NCBI GenBank assembly: GCA_004764695.1
Contig: SMSO01000034.1
Span: forward strand, 17,501-81,500
Direction: 5' to 3'
DNA length: 64,000 nt
Origin: Schizochytrium sp. TIO01
Taxonomy: Eukaryota > Sar > Bigyra > Thraustochytrida > Thraustochytriidae
A program made the position numbers and the translations under genes. Under the pieces are notes generated by a model, which had not been told where the DNA came from, did not search any database, and worked only from the letters and a program-made list of their open reading frames with translations. Within the stretch, counting starts at the first letter, position 1; every line of letters starts with the position of its first letter. Shown one piece after another: positions 34,856 to 47,200 of the stretch.

Positions 34856-35932
34856 GGCCGCTCTCAGGAGAGCTGTGCTCAAACTAGGCCTATTCCTTTA
34901 CTCCCTTACTTCAACCAAAACCCAAAGCACCGTCCGCAGCACCAAACCTGGAGGTTCGCCTTGTAATGTTCTGGTTTCGCCGCAGGGATCCTCTGCTCAC
35001 TAACTGCACACGCTGCGCTTTCTTGTGAAGGTGAACCCTTTCTCTGCACGTCCTCGTTGCAGATCTACACAATCTGGTTAGTAGGTATGACTAGGTACCT
35101 ACCTACCTTACCGAGTAGTAGTAAGAAAAAGTAAAAAAACTTGTAAAAACATGTTTATAAATCCTATCATGGCGATCAACTTGAAGGCAGAATGAAAGAA
35201 CAAAAGGGTTCCTCTCCACCTTGGTATGTTATAAACGTTCTTTCTCACTCACAGATTAGTAGTTTCAATCTCGAAGGAGGCGAGGTTTTTACTCGTTTCG
35301 AAATTTTTCGTCAACAAGAATCGTATCGCCGTCATGACTTGTAAATTCTAATTTATGGGACGTCAATTACCAGGCTTGTTATCACTTTCTTCTACCTAAA
35401 ATAGTACACAATCAGATTTGTAGAACCTCCCAGCACTCCTAATTCCTATCCTAAGCTCTGTTGAAAGGGAAGATTTGACTCGAAGAAAGGCAATAGCGAC
35501 ACAATTTAATCATTATGGTTCTGCAAAGTACCTTTGACTCCACTCTTGTTAATTTGACTTTGTCTTTTTGCCTTTAGCTTTTTCGTTTTTTGATTTTTTG
35601 TTGCCTTTTTTACCTCTAGAAATTGCAACTAAACAAACAGCTAGACCCCTACTTTCGAAATTATATAATGCCCACTCCAATCCACAATTTCAATTCCAAA
35701 GACCTGCGAGAATAGAACAGGAACAAAAAAGATCGCATCCTATCATTGCAAGGACTAACTCGGTATTTGCATACCTCACCGCAGCTTTCACTCTCGCTAG
35801 TAGGTACCTTAGTAGTCTACATACCCCTTCGACTAGCTACCTGAAAACCTATTACCCAGTACATAGGTAAACAGTAAGACTTATAGACTCTGTACTAATC
35901 CTCCTGCTTGAATTGAATTATGAAAAGATGCT

Positions 35933-35991
<59 letters not shown>

Positions 35992-36203
35992 CATGATACA
36001 TGGATAGTCACGGTATTCTCTAATCAGGTGTTAGTCCTAAGACCTACTATTTGGATATTAAGAAGAAGGAGAAGAAGAAGAAGAGAAGAAGAAGAAGAAG
36101 AGCAAAGCTTTCGGCAGGCAGTCGACCAAAAAGCAAGTCGCCAAAGCTGCAAACCTATATCTCTCCACGAAGGCGTAGCAGTGGAAGCAGACAGAGCTAC
36201 AAG
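34856..36203. other. Divergent promoter spacer
   Basis: Lies between the divergently transcribed tail-anchored protein (-) and the hnRNP-Q-domain protein (+). It contains TACCTACC motifs (35095-35115), pyrimidine tracts, a (GATA)n array and a (GAA)n tract at 36060-36100. An ORF open from 36051 into the next gene translates this GAA tract as poly-K/R and is probably leader. Confidence 0.5.
35934..35990. repeat. (GATA)n microsatellite
   Basis: About 14 perfect units in the 5' flank of the hnRNP-Q-domain gene. Confidence 0.97.
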
Positions 36204-37517
36204 ATGTCGGACGATGAGGACCGCCGCCGCGCCTCTGGCGATGAGGAGGGCGACGAGCGTCTCTCGCAGAACGGCGCCAGCAACGACGCTGACAAGGATG
36301 GCGATGCTGAAGGCAACGACGACGGCAACAACGGCGAAAGCGACGCAAAGGTCGAGCTGAGCCCCGAGGTGGAGGCTAAGCTGCAGGAGCTCCGTGAAAA
36401 GAAGATTCTTGCCGAGGACCTTGAGGCGGATGCCCTCGCAGACCTCTCGAAGATCCCTGCCGACGGCCAGCTTGTGACGCTAAGCAAGTTTGAGCAGGCA
36501 GTGGATGAGGGCCAGACCATTCGCAATGTGAGTGGGTTTTTGCGTGGTATCGTGAGGCGGTACCAGGAATCTGAAAAGATGAAGAACGCGTTCCAGGAGC
36601 TTCCGCAGGACGTGCAGGACCTCCTCGAGACTGTCTTCGCACGCGGTGGACTCACACGTGAAGCGCTCCAGGAAAGATCTCTCGCGCTTCTGCTCGCCAT
36701 GGACGAGGAGGACATGAAGCGTTGTATCGATAAGTACCTGGATACGCCTGAGGCCGACATCAAGAAAGCCGAGCCTTTCATGCACGGCATTGTGCGCCGC
36801 GCAAAGGGTCGCCGCGGAGGCCGCGGAAATGGTGGAAACGGCGGAAATGGCGGAAATGGATCCAACAACCGTGGAAATGCGGAGCTCGATCCTGCTGTGG
36901 AGGACGCTCTTGAGGCACTTGTGCGCGAGAATGTTGTCCGGGAGGGGGACATCGACCAACGCAGTAAGGATGACCTCGCAAATCTCGGCCGAGATGCATC
37001 GCTGGAGATCATTGAGAACCTCAAAAGGTCCGATGTCAGCAAGATTCGCAACATGGGCGCATTCTTTAACGGCATTATTCGCCGTTTCAAGGGAGACCGC
37101 CGCGGAGGTGGCGGAGGCCGTGGTGGCGGAGGACGCCGGGAGTATGGCCGTGGACGCGACCGCTATGACGAACGTGAGCGTGGAGGATACCGCGATGACC
37201 GTGGCTATGACCGCTATGACCGCCGCGGAGGATATGAACGCGGTGGATATGACCGTGGCTATGATCGCCGCTACGATGACCGTGGTGGATATGACCGCGG
37301 CTATGACCGATATGATGATCGTTACGACGACCGCCGCTACGATGATCGTGGTGGATATGACCGTGGTTACGATGATCGCGCTGGTAGCAGCTATCGTGAT
37401 GACCGCGGATACGACAACCGCGATGCCCGCGATGCCCGCGATGCCCGTGATGCCCGCGAGCCCCGTGAAAACCGTGAAACCCGTGAAACTCGCGAGCCCC
37501 GTGGCGACCGCAACTAA
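36204..37517 (+). CDS. Protein with three hnRNP-Q-type acidic domains and RGG/RGYD tail, 437 aa
   Basis: Start at 36204 (AAGATGTCG, strong context). Residues 1-50 are acidic. Three related helical modules follow. Module 1 (51-121) runs from LSPEVEAKLQELREKKILAE to GFLRGIVRRYQ. Module 2 (133-202) ends PFMHGIVRRAKG. Module 3 (228-297) runs from LDPAVEDALEALVRENVV to GAFFNGIIRRFKG. The pattern, with a closing (F)xxGI(I/V)RR, matches the N-terminal acidic domain of hnRNP Q/R. Between modules 2 and 3 is a GNGG linker. Residues 298-437 are RGG boxes, then RGYDRYDD-type repeats, then DAR repeats: a disordered, arginine-rich RNA-binding region. No RRM is present, unlike metazoan hnRNP Q. Likely an RNA-binding or condensate protein. 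Higher GC than its surroundings. Intronless. Confidence 0.75.
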   Translation: MSDDEDRRRASGDEEGDERLSQNGASNDADKDGDAEGNDDGNNGESDAKVELSPEVEAKLQELREKKILAEDLEADALADLSKIPADGQLVTLSKFEQAVDEGQTIRNVSGFLRGIVRRYQESEKMKNAFQELPQDVQDLLETVFARGGLTREALQERSLALLLAMDEEDMKRCIDKYLDTPEADIKKAEPFMHGIVRRAKGRRGGRGNGGNGGNGGNGSNNRGNAELDPAVEDALEALVRENVVREGDIDQRSKDDLANLGRDASLEIIENLKRSDVSKIRNMGAFFNGIIRRFKGDRRGGGGGRGGGGRREYGRGRDRYDERERGGYRDDRGYDRYDRRGGYERGGYDRGYDRRYDDRGGYDRGYDRYDDRYDDRRYDDRGGYDRGYDDRAGSSYRDDRGYDNRDARDARDARDAREPRENRETRETREPRGDRN

Positions 37518-40060
37518 GAAAACATGACTTGCGTGGCTCCTGTTTTTGTTGAATTGCTCAAACCTAAATTCTACAGAGATTCCGTTTGTAGGCTGCGAAG
37601 AAAGACCCGACCCTCTTGCTCACTGTTAGAGACTTCTAATCTTTCCTCTCCACTCTACATTGTTCTGCCATGCCATGCTCTGCTCTGTAATGCCCTGCTC
37701 TGTAATGCTTGTTGGTCGAAATATTCACAAATTCACAACCTGGAAAATCCTTCATCTCTCACATTTTGAGTATTCACACTCATGCTGGCAACCATTTAAC
37801 GAGAATTTACTTTCTAGCTAGCAAATGAATTGGGATGAGGCTGCTAGTGTAAGAAGTCTGACAACACTCGAAAGGGATGCTACCTTTTAAACGTAACGTT
37901 CGGCGCTCATTTATTCTCTCGCTGCGTGTCTTTCTCGTCTCTTTATCTTTCTCTCTCTCTCTCTTTCTCTCCTTTGATTATGTAGTGCTTTTTCATTCTA
38001 CTACATATGAGGGATGCAGATGAAAGATAAATTCTTAGGAACGCAAGTTTTCCATTTGCTCTGCACCAAGTACAAACAATAATATATCATGAAAGGAACC
38101 CACCCTCCTCAAAAATCTATACCTGCTCCATAATTTCCCATACATACATTCATGCATTCCTTCTCACCTCATTACCAGTACTGCAACATACTGACGACAA
38201 CAACTATCAAACAAACAAAACTACAACCACCTCCACGATTCTAACTTACACCAAGCTTCCTTCATACCACACTACGACAAAGCACCCCCTCCCCTCTTCC
38301 TTTTCCTCCCACTTTATTCTCCCCTTTCTCCTCTTCTTCTCCTCCCTCCCAATTCTACCTTTCCACTTCATGTATTTCCCCTCCTTCTCAATATGGTGGT
38401 TTGCCTGCGCTCTTTGCTCTTCTGAATTTGGGCTCTACTGTGCGTCTCAAGATAAAATCAACGTCATTGAACACGTGCACGCCTTGCTTCCATCACCTAC
38501 TTGCCCGCTTCTTCTTCCTTTGTTCGAATCCTCGTCTGCGGGTATCGCGAGCCCACGCATACACGCGCATCTTCCTTCTGTCCCCACTTCTCCTTCTTTT
38601 CTATTAAACTCAATAGCTTTGTACCTGCCACCACATCTGTTTGACCAGAACATCTCTAATGCATTTCACCACGCGATACTTTATTCCACTATCAAAGACT
38701 CCTCAAAATACTGAATCTCTCGCTCAGATTTTGGTGGAGCGCGTTGCAATGTAATTAAGATTGTTTTAAATTTGGCTTACTGCATGCCAGCCCTAGTCTA
38801 CAACTTTTCTGAGGTCTGTATGGGGTCACTGCTTTACCCAAATGAACTACCTAAATGAACTCTATTATGTGAAATATTGGGTCGCGCTACCTAATCTGTG
38901 CTGTGAATATTAAAATACTTAGGTTATGCAACACATTTTCTATTGATCTTTTTGCTTTCCAAATGTATCATTCTGCTTTTACCAAATCTCATTTTCTACA
39001 ATATCAACAGCAGCATCTGCCATTTGACAGTTGACCATTATAAACGGAGACTGTTGAGAGTGTGTGAAAAGCATACTTCCAAACCTTCAAGGACTACTAT
39101 AAAATATTTAAAATAGCCATCAATCCAAGAAGCGGATGTAAAAAACAATAACAATACATTTATCAGGTGTAGTATATACTCCAGGGCAACTGACACCGAC
39201 TTCACGAGTATGACATTTAAGGAAATGTGAAATATGGATGTACTACCCATTCACCAATCAGGGTAACTAGCTAGAGTAATTAAATCTTTCCATTTATCTT
39301 TGGCACTTAAATCGGGGACACAACTCTGGGCATGATTCTTCAAGAACCTTTTTCATATCACCAACCAAGCAGCTTTTTCATCTCAGAACTTCAAGTGATA
39401 GGCACGTATCCGCAAACCTAGCTAGTCTGGCTCCTCATTGAAGAAAAAACTAAATAAACAAGCTGCAAGGGAAAATTGCGAAATAATATGCAGCTATTGT
39501 GACTAAAAGCAAGCGGACAAGAAAAGTAAGAAAATGTGTTTAGGTGAGATTCTGTTTCTGTTTTTTTGTTGCTATTGTTATTGTTGTTGCATTTTTTTTG
39601 AGGGGATATAATTGATGTCTGCCATGTTTTGAGTAGGAGTGTATGCATGCGTTGAAAGTAATGTTGGTTATCATTTGGTATTTGAGCGATAGGACTGGCC
39701 TTCAGCTGTTGATCAACTCACTTTTCGTTATCTCCCTACCATGTATGATGTTGCCATGAATTGTTGCTACTGCCAGCTCTGACATCATCGGAACTTTCTT
39801 CATGAAAGAAAGTTGAAAATGAAATTGGAAGAGAACGAAGCTGCGAGCACCAGCCAGTTCCTGTGTTTCATGTTACGCAGCTACATGCTAGTTTATTTGT
39901 TGTTCTTAGACAAGCTCAAACAAAAGCAGGAGCATGCGTGCAAATCATCTAGCTGCCACTATATTGCGTATCGTAAAAAAGATACAGTTGGTTGATACCC
40001 AGGAAGAAAAGGGACTGCTGTTTAATGCGTAGAAAAGAGAGAAACGACGAGGAGACCACT
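37518..40060. other. Gene-free stretch
   Basis: 3' flanks of two convergent genes. Contains a (CT)n tract at 37945-37972, long pyrimidine-rich sequence at 38280-38360, and AT-rich sequence elsewhere. ORFs of 60-114 codons are low complexity and unsupported. Confidence 0.5.
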
Positions 40061-40888
40061 TTAAGCATGGCGGGGCTTCTTAGAGTGCACAGATTCAGCA
40101 CCGGGGTGAGTTCCGCGCTTGTTAGCCTTGGAGACGTCGCCGACCAAACCAATTTGCTCTTCTATTGCTGCCAATCTGTTAAAGACGCCAATCATGGATT
40201 GCTGCACAATTTCCTCAATCCTGCCGTTCAAGCTGTGCATTAACGCGTTGTTCGCACTCTTCGTTACAGACTTTGTTGCCACCTGTGCAGCCACCTCTGC
40301 GGCAGTCTCTGCAGCAACCTTACTGATGTTGTTTTGCATGTCAATGACGAGTTTGTTCAAGGTAGCACCAGTGACATTCTCGTTATCTGAAAATGTTGAT
40401 AGGTGCACACGGGGCATCGACGAGGGAGTGATTGAGGAGGATGAAAGATCACGACCAGCAGATTGCATTGGGTTTCTATCCGACGCACCCATACTGCTGC
40501 GAACCTTGTTGCGCTCCCCCCCAGATGACAGGCTGTTGCGCATGACTGGGAGTTGACCATTGTTCTTGGTGGCCTCTTTAACACAGCGATGCAAAGCTGA
40601 CAGTGTCACATCACCTGCAGCCTTACAAGCCTCACGATAGCTGAGACGGCGACCCACGTATTCACCCTGGCCCAACACAGCGTCAATAGCGATTTGCATG
40701 CGCTTGTGGTGCTCCGGATCGGATCGTCGACGGTGCGGGCGCCGTGGGCGTTTATCCTTGTCAGAGCGCCCCACGTGCATTCCATGTCCAACATCCCCTT
40801 CAGAGCCTGTGACGGACATTGGCGCCATGGGCGGCTCAGGCACATCGAGGTTATTCCCCTGCGAGTTTAGATCCATAGAGTTCTGCAT
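40061..40888 (-). CDS. Psq-like HTH protein with coiled coil, 275 aa
   Basis: First ATG of the frame at 40888 (AAGATGCAG); earlier in-frame codons lack ATG. Residues 44-56 are a basic patch (KDKRPRRPHRRR), a likely nuclear signal. Residues 58-108 (HKRMQIAIDAVLGQG ... LSYREACKAAGDVTLSALHR) fit a pipsqueak-like helix-turn-helix: an AI-x-AV helix, then YREACKAAGV-like and S-x-L-x-R helices. This suggests DNA binding. Residues 110-170 are Ser-rich and disordered. Residues 175-245 form an alanine-rich amphipathic helix, probably a coiled coil for oligomerisation. The C-terminus ends KKPRHA. HTH proteins of this kind are also found in transposases, but no catalytic domain is present. Probably a transcription factor or a domesticated transposon DNA-binding protein. 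Confidence 0.6.
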   Translation of the reverse strand: MQNSMDLNSQGNNLDVPEPPMAPMSVTGSEGDVGHGMHVGRSDKDKRPRRPHRRRSDPEHHKRMQIAIDAVLGQGEYVGRRLSYREACKAAGDVTLSALHRCVKEATKNNGQLPVMRNSLSSGGERNKVRSSMGASDRNPMQSAGRDLSSSSITPSSMPRVHLSTFSDNENVTGATLNKLVIDMQNNISKVAAETAAEVAAQVATKSVTKSANNALMHSLNGRIEEIVQQSMIGVFNRLAAIEEQIGLVGDVSKANKRGTHPGAESVHSKKPRHA

Positions 40889-43594
40889 CTTTGCCAACCT
40901 TTTTTTCCCCCCGCAAAGTTGTTCGAGTATCAATGTTGTGGTTAGTTGTTGTTTATTGTCAGTTGGTTCCCGCTGCAAGAGTAGCTGCGTAAACTGGTGG
41001 CGATATCACAGCGCTCACTATTGAAACGTAGCAAAGTTCTTGACAGGCGGGCTACCTCAGTGCTTACTTCACAAACAGTCCACGACTGTTCACAGGACTC
41101 ACTCACTTGATTTTGGTTTTCTGCACACGCCCAAGTTCGCAGTATCCACTACTTTTTGTTGTTGCCCGCGTCGATACAAATCAACACCGACAATGCCGCA
41201 CTTCTCCAAAAGGGTGCCCTTGCAGATACAGACAGGAGCGCAATCAAGAGAGACAGAGAGAGAGACAGAGAGAGAAGGAAAGAAACCACTTGCTCGCTTG
41301 CTTGCTTGTTTCGCTCGCTTCACTGAGGCTCGCAGAACCAACCCTTCACCTGGATCCCCAGCGCTCCCCCCAATCCAGAGGCACGAGCGATGGCGTGGGT
41401 CCGTGCGCGAGTGTCTCGCCGCAACTTAAAGAATGCGGATTTGGTCGAGCACAGGTGAAAGAAATCCAACCTTCGCTTGGGAATCGAAGGAGCCAAAAAG
41501 GCCAAAAACAAACCAAATCAATCAACAAAAGACAGAGAAAGAGAGGAAGAAAGAAAGAAAGAAAACAGAAAACAGAAAAAAGAAAAAAGAAAAAAGAAAG
41601 AAAGGGCAAAAGCAGAAGAATAAGAAGAAGCAGAAGACGAAGACGAACGACCAGCAGCCCTCGCTCGCTTCTCCCTCTCGCCGCAGCGCTCTCGCTGCAG
41701 GTCCTCTCCCCAAACCGCGCAGAGCCGTCCTCCCCTAGGGCTTCTCCGCCTGTGTCTGCGTGCACTCTCGAGCGGAAGGAGGCGGCGGCAGAAGGCCAAG
41801 CAGGCAAAAGCAGGCAGGCGAAGCAGGTCTGCTCGAAAGGTTTTTTCCCTCCGTGGTTTTCCCGAATATACCCGACAACAACCTAGTTTTCCCGAGCACA
41901 GTCTCCGCGGCCTGCGTTCAGGCCTGCTCCCGTGGGCCTGAGGCCGCTGCGCAGACCCTTGGGGCGGCCTGCGGATGTCTCCTGGCCCCTTAACTGCTGC
42001 TCTGGGACAGCCTCGCCGTAGCTCCGTGCCCTCAGACCGCGCAGCCGTTCGTTCTCTTTCTCGGAGACGCCGCAAAACTGCTACGACTCCATAGACGACC
42101 GCTACCACCGAAGTGAACGCCTCGGGGAAACATCGACTCCTAAAGATACCGCTAGCCTTCCATAGGCGCCCTCTTCCTCTTAGAAGATCTGCGTATATCG
42201 ATGGATCGATTGATTATCTTTCCCATCAGTAGCACTACCTACCATATTCGCTAGGCCTCATCGCTCCTATCTGTTTCTTTATTCCTCGTTAGGTGCGCAC
42301 TAGCACTGTGCTAGTGCTGCCTAGCTACTCCTACTGCCTCTTCGTTAGCTCATCGCTTTAGGACTCCGATAGGCAGGAGCCTATCTAGGCGCTTAAGCTC
42401 TACTACTAGAGGGCACTGATAGCCGGGTACTATGTAGTTAATGTCGGAGTGCTGACATGATTGAGGGAAACACTTGTTCTTCCGCTGTTGATTGATCCAT
42501 TGCTTCGTTCGTTCATCCGTCAGTAGGTGCTGCATATGGATATCAGTGGTAGAAGGCAGGCAGTCCTTCAGGTTGAATGTATCTTGGCTTTGTTTTGCTT
42601 TTTCCCGCGACTAAAGCTGTACCTAGAGGCTAGGACGCGCATAGATGGCTCTACCAGTGTGATCGTTTCTATTGGCAGTGCTGTTGTTAAGATGAAGAAC
42701 TAGGCCTACTCACCCTTTTATTACTATGCACCTTCGAGTAGTAGCGAGGAAGAGGATTCCTATGTAGTAGATATGCAGGTAGGTAGGTACTAATAATGGT
42801 CGTAAAATGCGCCGACGATGCATAATTAAGATACCTACCTGACTAACTATCTATTACCATGGCAGAGGCTATCAAGCGATCAAAATATCCACTAATGTAG
42901 GGATAGCAGTAGCTAGTACCAGTGAGTTCGACCTTCTTTGAGCATGATAAGTCTCACGAGTCAGAGAGGAGGTTGGCAAAGCTTCGGCTTGGACGCAATG
43001 GCAAATCTTTCATGGAGCCTGATTAAGTGCGAAGATTCTTCGGTAGCATCGGGTATACCTGGATTCCATTGTCGTGAGTGAACATCTCCTTTTCAGGTTA
43101 CCACTCAAACGTCTTCCCGGGTGGTGGAAGTAGTCACTATTAAAATTATCCATCGTACAATAAACGAAAATCCCGTGGGTGACCTTATACATTCAAAGTT
43201 GACTTTTTAAAGTTATGTCAGTTACGAACTGAACCGTCCAATTCTGTTGTCGCGGCGAAGAGTGAAAGTGTGTATGAGCTGCAAGAGATAGGAAATACAT
43301 ATATTTAGATGTAAATAATCAAACAAACTGGAAAACATGTCTACGACTGCAATAGAAAGTGGAATACTGTTGGTGACTTTTGTATTTTAAGATCTTGCAA
43401 TTATAAGTTCTGTTTGTTTCAATGTGCAAACTCCTTGAGACCAATGAACACTAGCAGTGTCGCTCTTGTAATGACTAGACTGTAGATTATGGCTCCGAGT
43501 CCTCCACCATCGGAGTGAAGTTGTGCGGGTGATCATTTTAAGGTTAAACAATAGGGAGAAGTTCTTTTGATATCATTTACATATTCGTCTACCA
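40889..43594. other. Gene-free stretch with purine tracts and a GC-rich island
   Basis: 5' flank of the psq-like gene. 41240-41640 is almost pure purine on the plus strand ((AGAG)n, (GAAA)n, (AGAAG)n). 41640-42070 is GC-rich. Long ORFs here (for example 41107-41886) are K/R/E or S/L/F artefacts. 42780-42850 has TACC/GGTA repeats. No gene supported. Confidence 0.5.
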
Positions 43595-43996
43595 TGCTGA
43601 AGGATCATTCTGATCAGCTAGTGGTAGACTATCAAAAGATCAAGGCAAGGGGCTCAATTAGGCTTTGTAAATTTTGATTTAAAGAGTTAGCGATCTACTG
43701 TGCTTGGAATCCAAGCCCAAGGCAAACTGAGTCATGTTGTAATTAGGATGCTAAGACACACCTGATTTGTGCCATACATAATTCTGACGAGGTTAGGTTA
43801 ACTCACCTTTTCAATGTTCAATTCAAAATCCACCATACTTGACTCTGGGGAGTGTCCACGTACACTTTGATTTTGATGTGTGGTTTCTCAAACACGCAAG
43901 TCTGGTTGTCTACTCTTTGTAGGCTCTCAATCCTTAAGATCTTATAGCAAAGCGCGGCATTACCTTCTGCATTAGTTCCTTCGATAAGTAATTGCA
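43595..43996 (-). mobile_element. Diverged solo LTR related to the copia element
   Basis: Starts TGCTGAA and shares ordered landmarks with the 18875-19289 LTR: TTTAAAGAGTTAGCGA, a palindrome at the same place (43702-43716), GGATGCTAAGACA, GAGGTTAGGTTAAC..ACCTT, and ATTAGTTCCTTCGAT near the end, then TGCA. Between landmarks the sequence has diverged strongly, so it comes from an older or related family. The flanks read TACCA on the left and TACAC on the right, at best a decayed target duplication. No internal coding sequence is nearby, hence a solo LTR from LTR-LTR recombination. Confidence 0.65.
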
Positions 43997-44257
43997 TACA
44001 CCTCTATGATTTATAAATCACCGCATTCTCACAAGGCAAGCAATGGCTTATTTTGTTAATTTTTTAACAAAAATATTTTTTTTAATTTAGTTTAAGAAAG
44101 AAAGGTGAATGAGTTACATTCTTCATCTTTATTGTCAAAACTTTTGAAAGGGGTATGTTTATGTAAATTGAAGAGAAAGTTGGATGAAACAATGCAATCA
44201 ATACGTTGCTAAAGTACGAAGAGCGAGAGACTTTTTCTTTGATAAGGATTATTCAAA
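43997..44257. other. Short 3' spacer
   Basis: AT-rich sequence between the solo LTR and the stop of the VWA protein; nothing further seen. Confidence 0.5.
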
Positions 44258-47200
44258 CTACTCTTCACTATCACTGTCATCCTTACCACGCTGCATACCC
44301 AAAGATACCGGGCCTTCATCATCCCAGCGACCAAATTGCAATTTAATGATTTTGTCAGAGTGTTTGATAAGCTCCGAAACCTCAACAAAAGACTTTCCTT
44401 CTACTGAAATATCGTTCACCATCATCAGCTCGTCCTTGAGGCCAACCAAACCAGTTGCCTCGATTGGACCCCAAGAGCCCGAGATTGGCAGGTCACGGAA
44501 CCCTGCCACAATTACACGGTTATCATTCGTCCAACCCAAACTCAAGCCGAGACCGTTGGTCATATCCACAGTAACATCAAACTGGTTATTTGGTAACTCG
44601 TGGTAAGCCAAAGGCTTGAGCTTGCGGAAACGCATGTGGTAGGGAATTGGCTGGCCATCCTCGCCATACATTTCCTCGTGGTCACGTTGGGGCGGTCGGA
44701 AGATGTCCGGAATCGGGTCATTTGCTGGCTCGCGCAACTCACGCAGGCGTGCAATGGAAACATTCGCCTCCACATGCTCGTCATCGAGGTACTTCAACTT
44801 GTAAGTTTCATTCTTATCGTTGAAGTCAACAACCTGAGCACGCCGCCAGTCCCGAGACTTACTCGCGTCCTCTACGTTGCAAAGAACGACAACTTGGTCG
44901 CCCACAGTAAAACTAGATGTACTGTTCACATCTTGCTCATAAAGACCAGGGGGGCGCTTGATACGTTCTACACCCACGCCGTCCTCGTCATTATTTGAAT
45001 CCTTGAAGCATACAGAATAGGAGTCCGATGAAGTAGAAACCTTTGTAATACGAGCAGCGATCCAAACTTTGGCAGAGGCGCTGCTGTCGCCGTCGGAAGA
45101 AGACGCACCGGTGTTACCACCGGCAACACTGGCTTGACAAGCTTCGATGGTCTGACCAATGACAAATGCAAGACGATGCACCTGGGCAAACGGGATATTG
45201 GCAATCTTCTCAGCAGTATCTTCATGGACCAAGGAACACATTGAGCGACCAATATCAACAGAGGACACTATGCCACGCACGACATCTTTCTCAGGTTCCT
45301 TGACCTCCACCAATTCACCAACCATCGGTACAAAGAGACGCACGTTCTCACGATTCATTGGCACGGTAGCAGCAGCAGCTTGCTCTGGGTTTTGCTGATG
45401 TTGGTCAGGGAACATTTTCTCAACGCTGTTACCAATTGGATCGAACAGCACGTCATATCGCTCAGCCGGAATATCACGAGAGCTAATGACAGCACGCAAA
45501 AAGCGATTTTCTTCCGGGTGCAGTGCCTCAACTACTGTACCAGGCTCTAATGTCATGAGTGGAGAGCGGACCAGTCCGCCAGCCACAAAGGTCTCCGGAG
45601 CAAGGCTGGCATCCTCATACTGTAGATCATATGAGTCATTCGGGTTAACCCTGGAAACCACAGCACCGTGCCAAGTACGACCAGCGCCGTACATTGCCTC
45701 AACGCGTTCTCCAGCTGCAAAATCAGAGCGTGCAAAGCGCAGCGCACCGAGGGCAACGACTTGCTCGCGCTGATCTAACGGAACATTGTCCAAGTGCACA
45801 GAGTACAGACCATCCTTGTGGTTGCTGACAATTGTGCCCTTGTGCCAAGCTTCTTCAGCGCCAGACAGAGCAAAATCACCCTGGGCCTCAATACGATCAC
45901 CAACATTAAACTCCTGCTTAGCACCTTCCGCAGGATTGTCAATGATTATAGCTTTGGCCGGGACAGCGGCTTCCAGGTCGGGGTCAGCCTTGACGACAGG
46001 CTGTTTTTGTTGATTGCGTCGGCGCATAACCAGTAACGCAGCAGCAATAAGAACTACTGCAACAATAGCAACAACAATACCGACAATCATACCTACACTT
46101 GAGCTTTTTCCATCGCCGCCAGAGGTAGAATCAGGAGGAATTATTGCTGCGCTTAAACAGGTTGCGTTGTCCATACTTACAGATCCACTAGCCAAGCTTA
46201 CATTCTTATCCGCGACAAGAACCACAGAATAAACATTGTATGCATTATCTGCTGAGCAAATAGCGGATGTAGAATTTCCATACGATTTGCTGGGCGTGGT
46301 TTGCACAACAGCACCGGTGGTAGTGTTTGTAAGAATGCAAATAAAACTAGACAGATCAAGGAGTTCTAAGGAAGACCCACTTAGCTCGACGTCAGTATAT
46401 GCATCGCTGTTCGAACATTGAGCATAGCTGTAGGGAGACTGTAGGCAGGAAGCCTTATTCTGCGCTACCTTCACCTGAACCGTGTGAGACGAAATCAATG
46501 TGACACCATCCAGCTCAACACTGATGGTCTCTTCCAGCTGAGCCCGTGTCATAGAACTACTTAATGAACACACAATTTCGCTTTCTGAGTCTGTGTCTTC
46601 AAATGACACGGCATTACTGCCGAGGCACTCCGTGCCCGAGAAAGATCCAGACAAACTCAAATATGCACTCAAGGATGTGCCAGTTACGGATGCACTTACT
46701 GCGCTTCCTGCACATACTTCGTACGGAGTCGTTACGTCAAGACAAATACGAGCCGCAGTTGGTGCTAATTCAATAGATTTAACTACTTTGGTTGTTACAC
46801 CGTCATCCATTTGAGTGTAGAGAGCAATGCTTGTATAGTTACCCGACGAAGTGTTCTTTGGGTCCCAGCCCGGTGCTTGGCACTCTACTGACGGGCTCGA
46901 ACCTCCATTAAAGAGCGGATCTGCGATCTCAAGGCCACTGGGGCCATCAAATGAGCAGAATACCTGCGTGCTCTGCTTAGCAAGCGTAATTGCTGACCTT
47001 CCACCAAGGACTAACTCAACACTCTCACGCGCACAGTCAGCATCGGAATCAGAAACGCCATTGCCTTGTGAGACATCACCAGAGCACACTTGTGCCTTAT
47101 AGCCACTCTCAAAATCAACAGGGTCACCGACTGCGTCATCTGTAATTAAAAGGACCAGAGTCACCGATGAGTAAGCACCATCATTGAAGGAGCTAAGATT

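Noticed and set aside
36051-36203. In-frame N-terminal extension of the hnRNP-Q-domain gene (poly-K/R)
   Set aside because: It is a translated (GAA)n tract without a good ATG; AAGATGTCG at 36204 is a better start.
36197-37090. Antisense ORF of 297 codons over the hnRNP-Q-domain gene
   Set aside because: Shadow of a GC-rich, RG-coding strand; the sense strand has the domain pattern.
41107-41886. 260-codon ORF and its overlapping ORFs on both strands
   Set aside because: They follow a purine-rich tract. Composition (K, R, E or S, L, F) is dictated by the repeat, and all frames are open.
43595-43996. Treating this as a second copy of the same element's LTR
   Set aside because: Only landmarks match and most of the sequence differs, so it is a related but older or different family.
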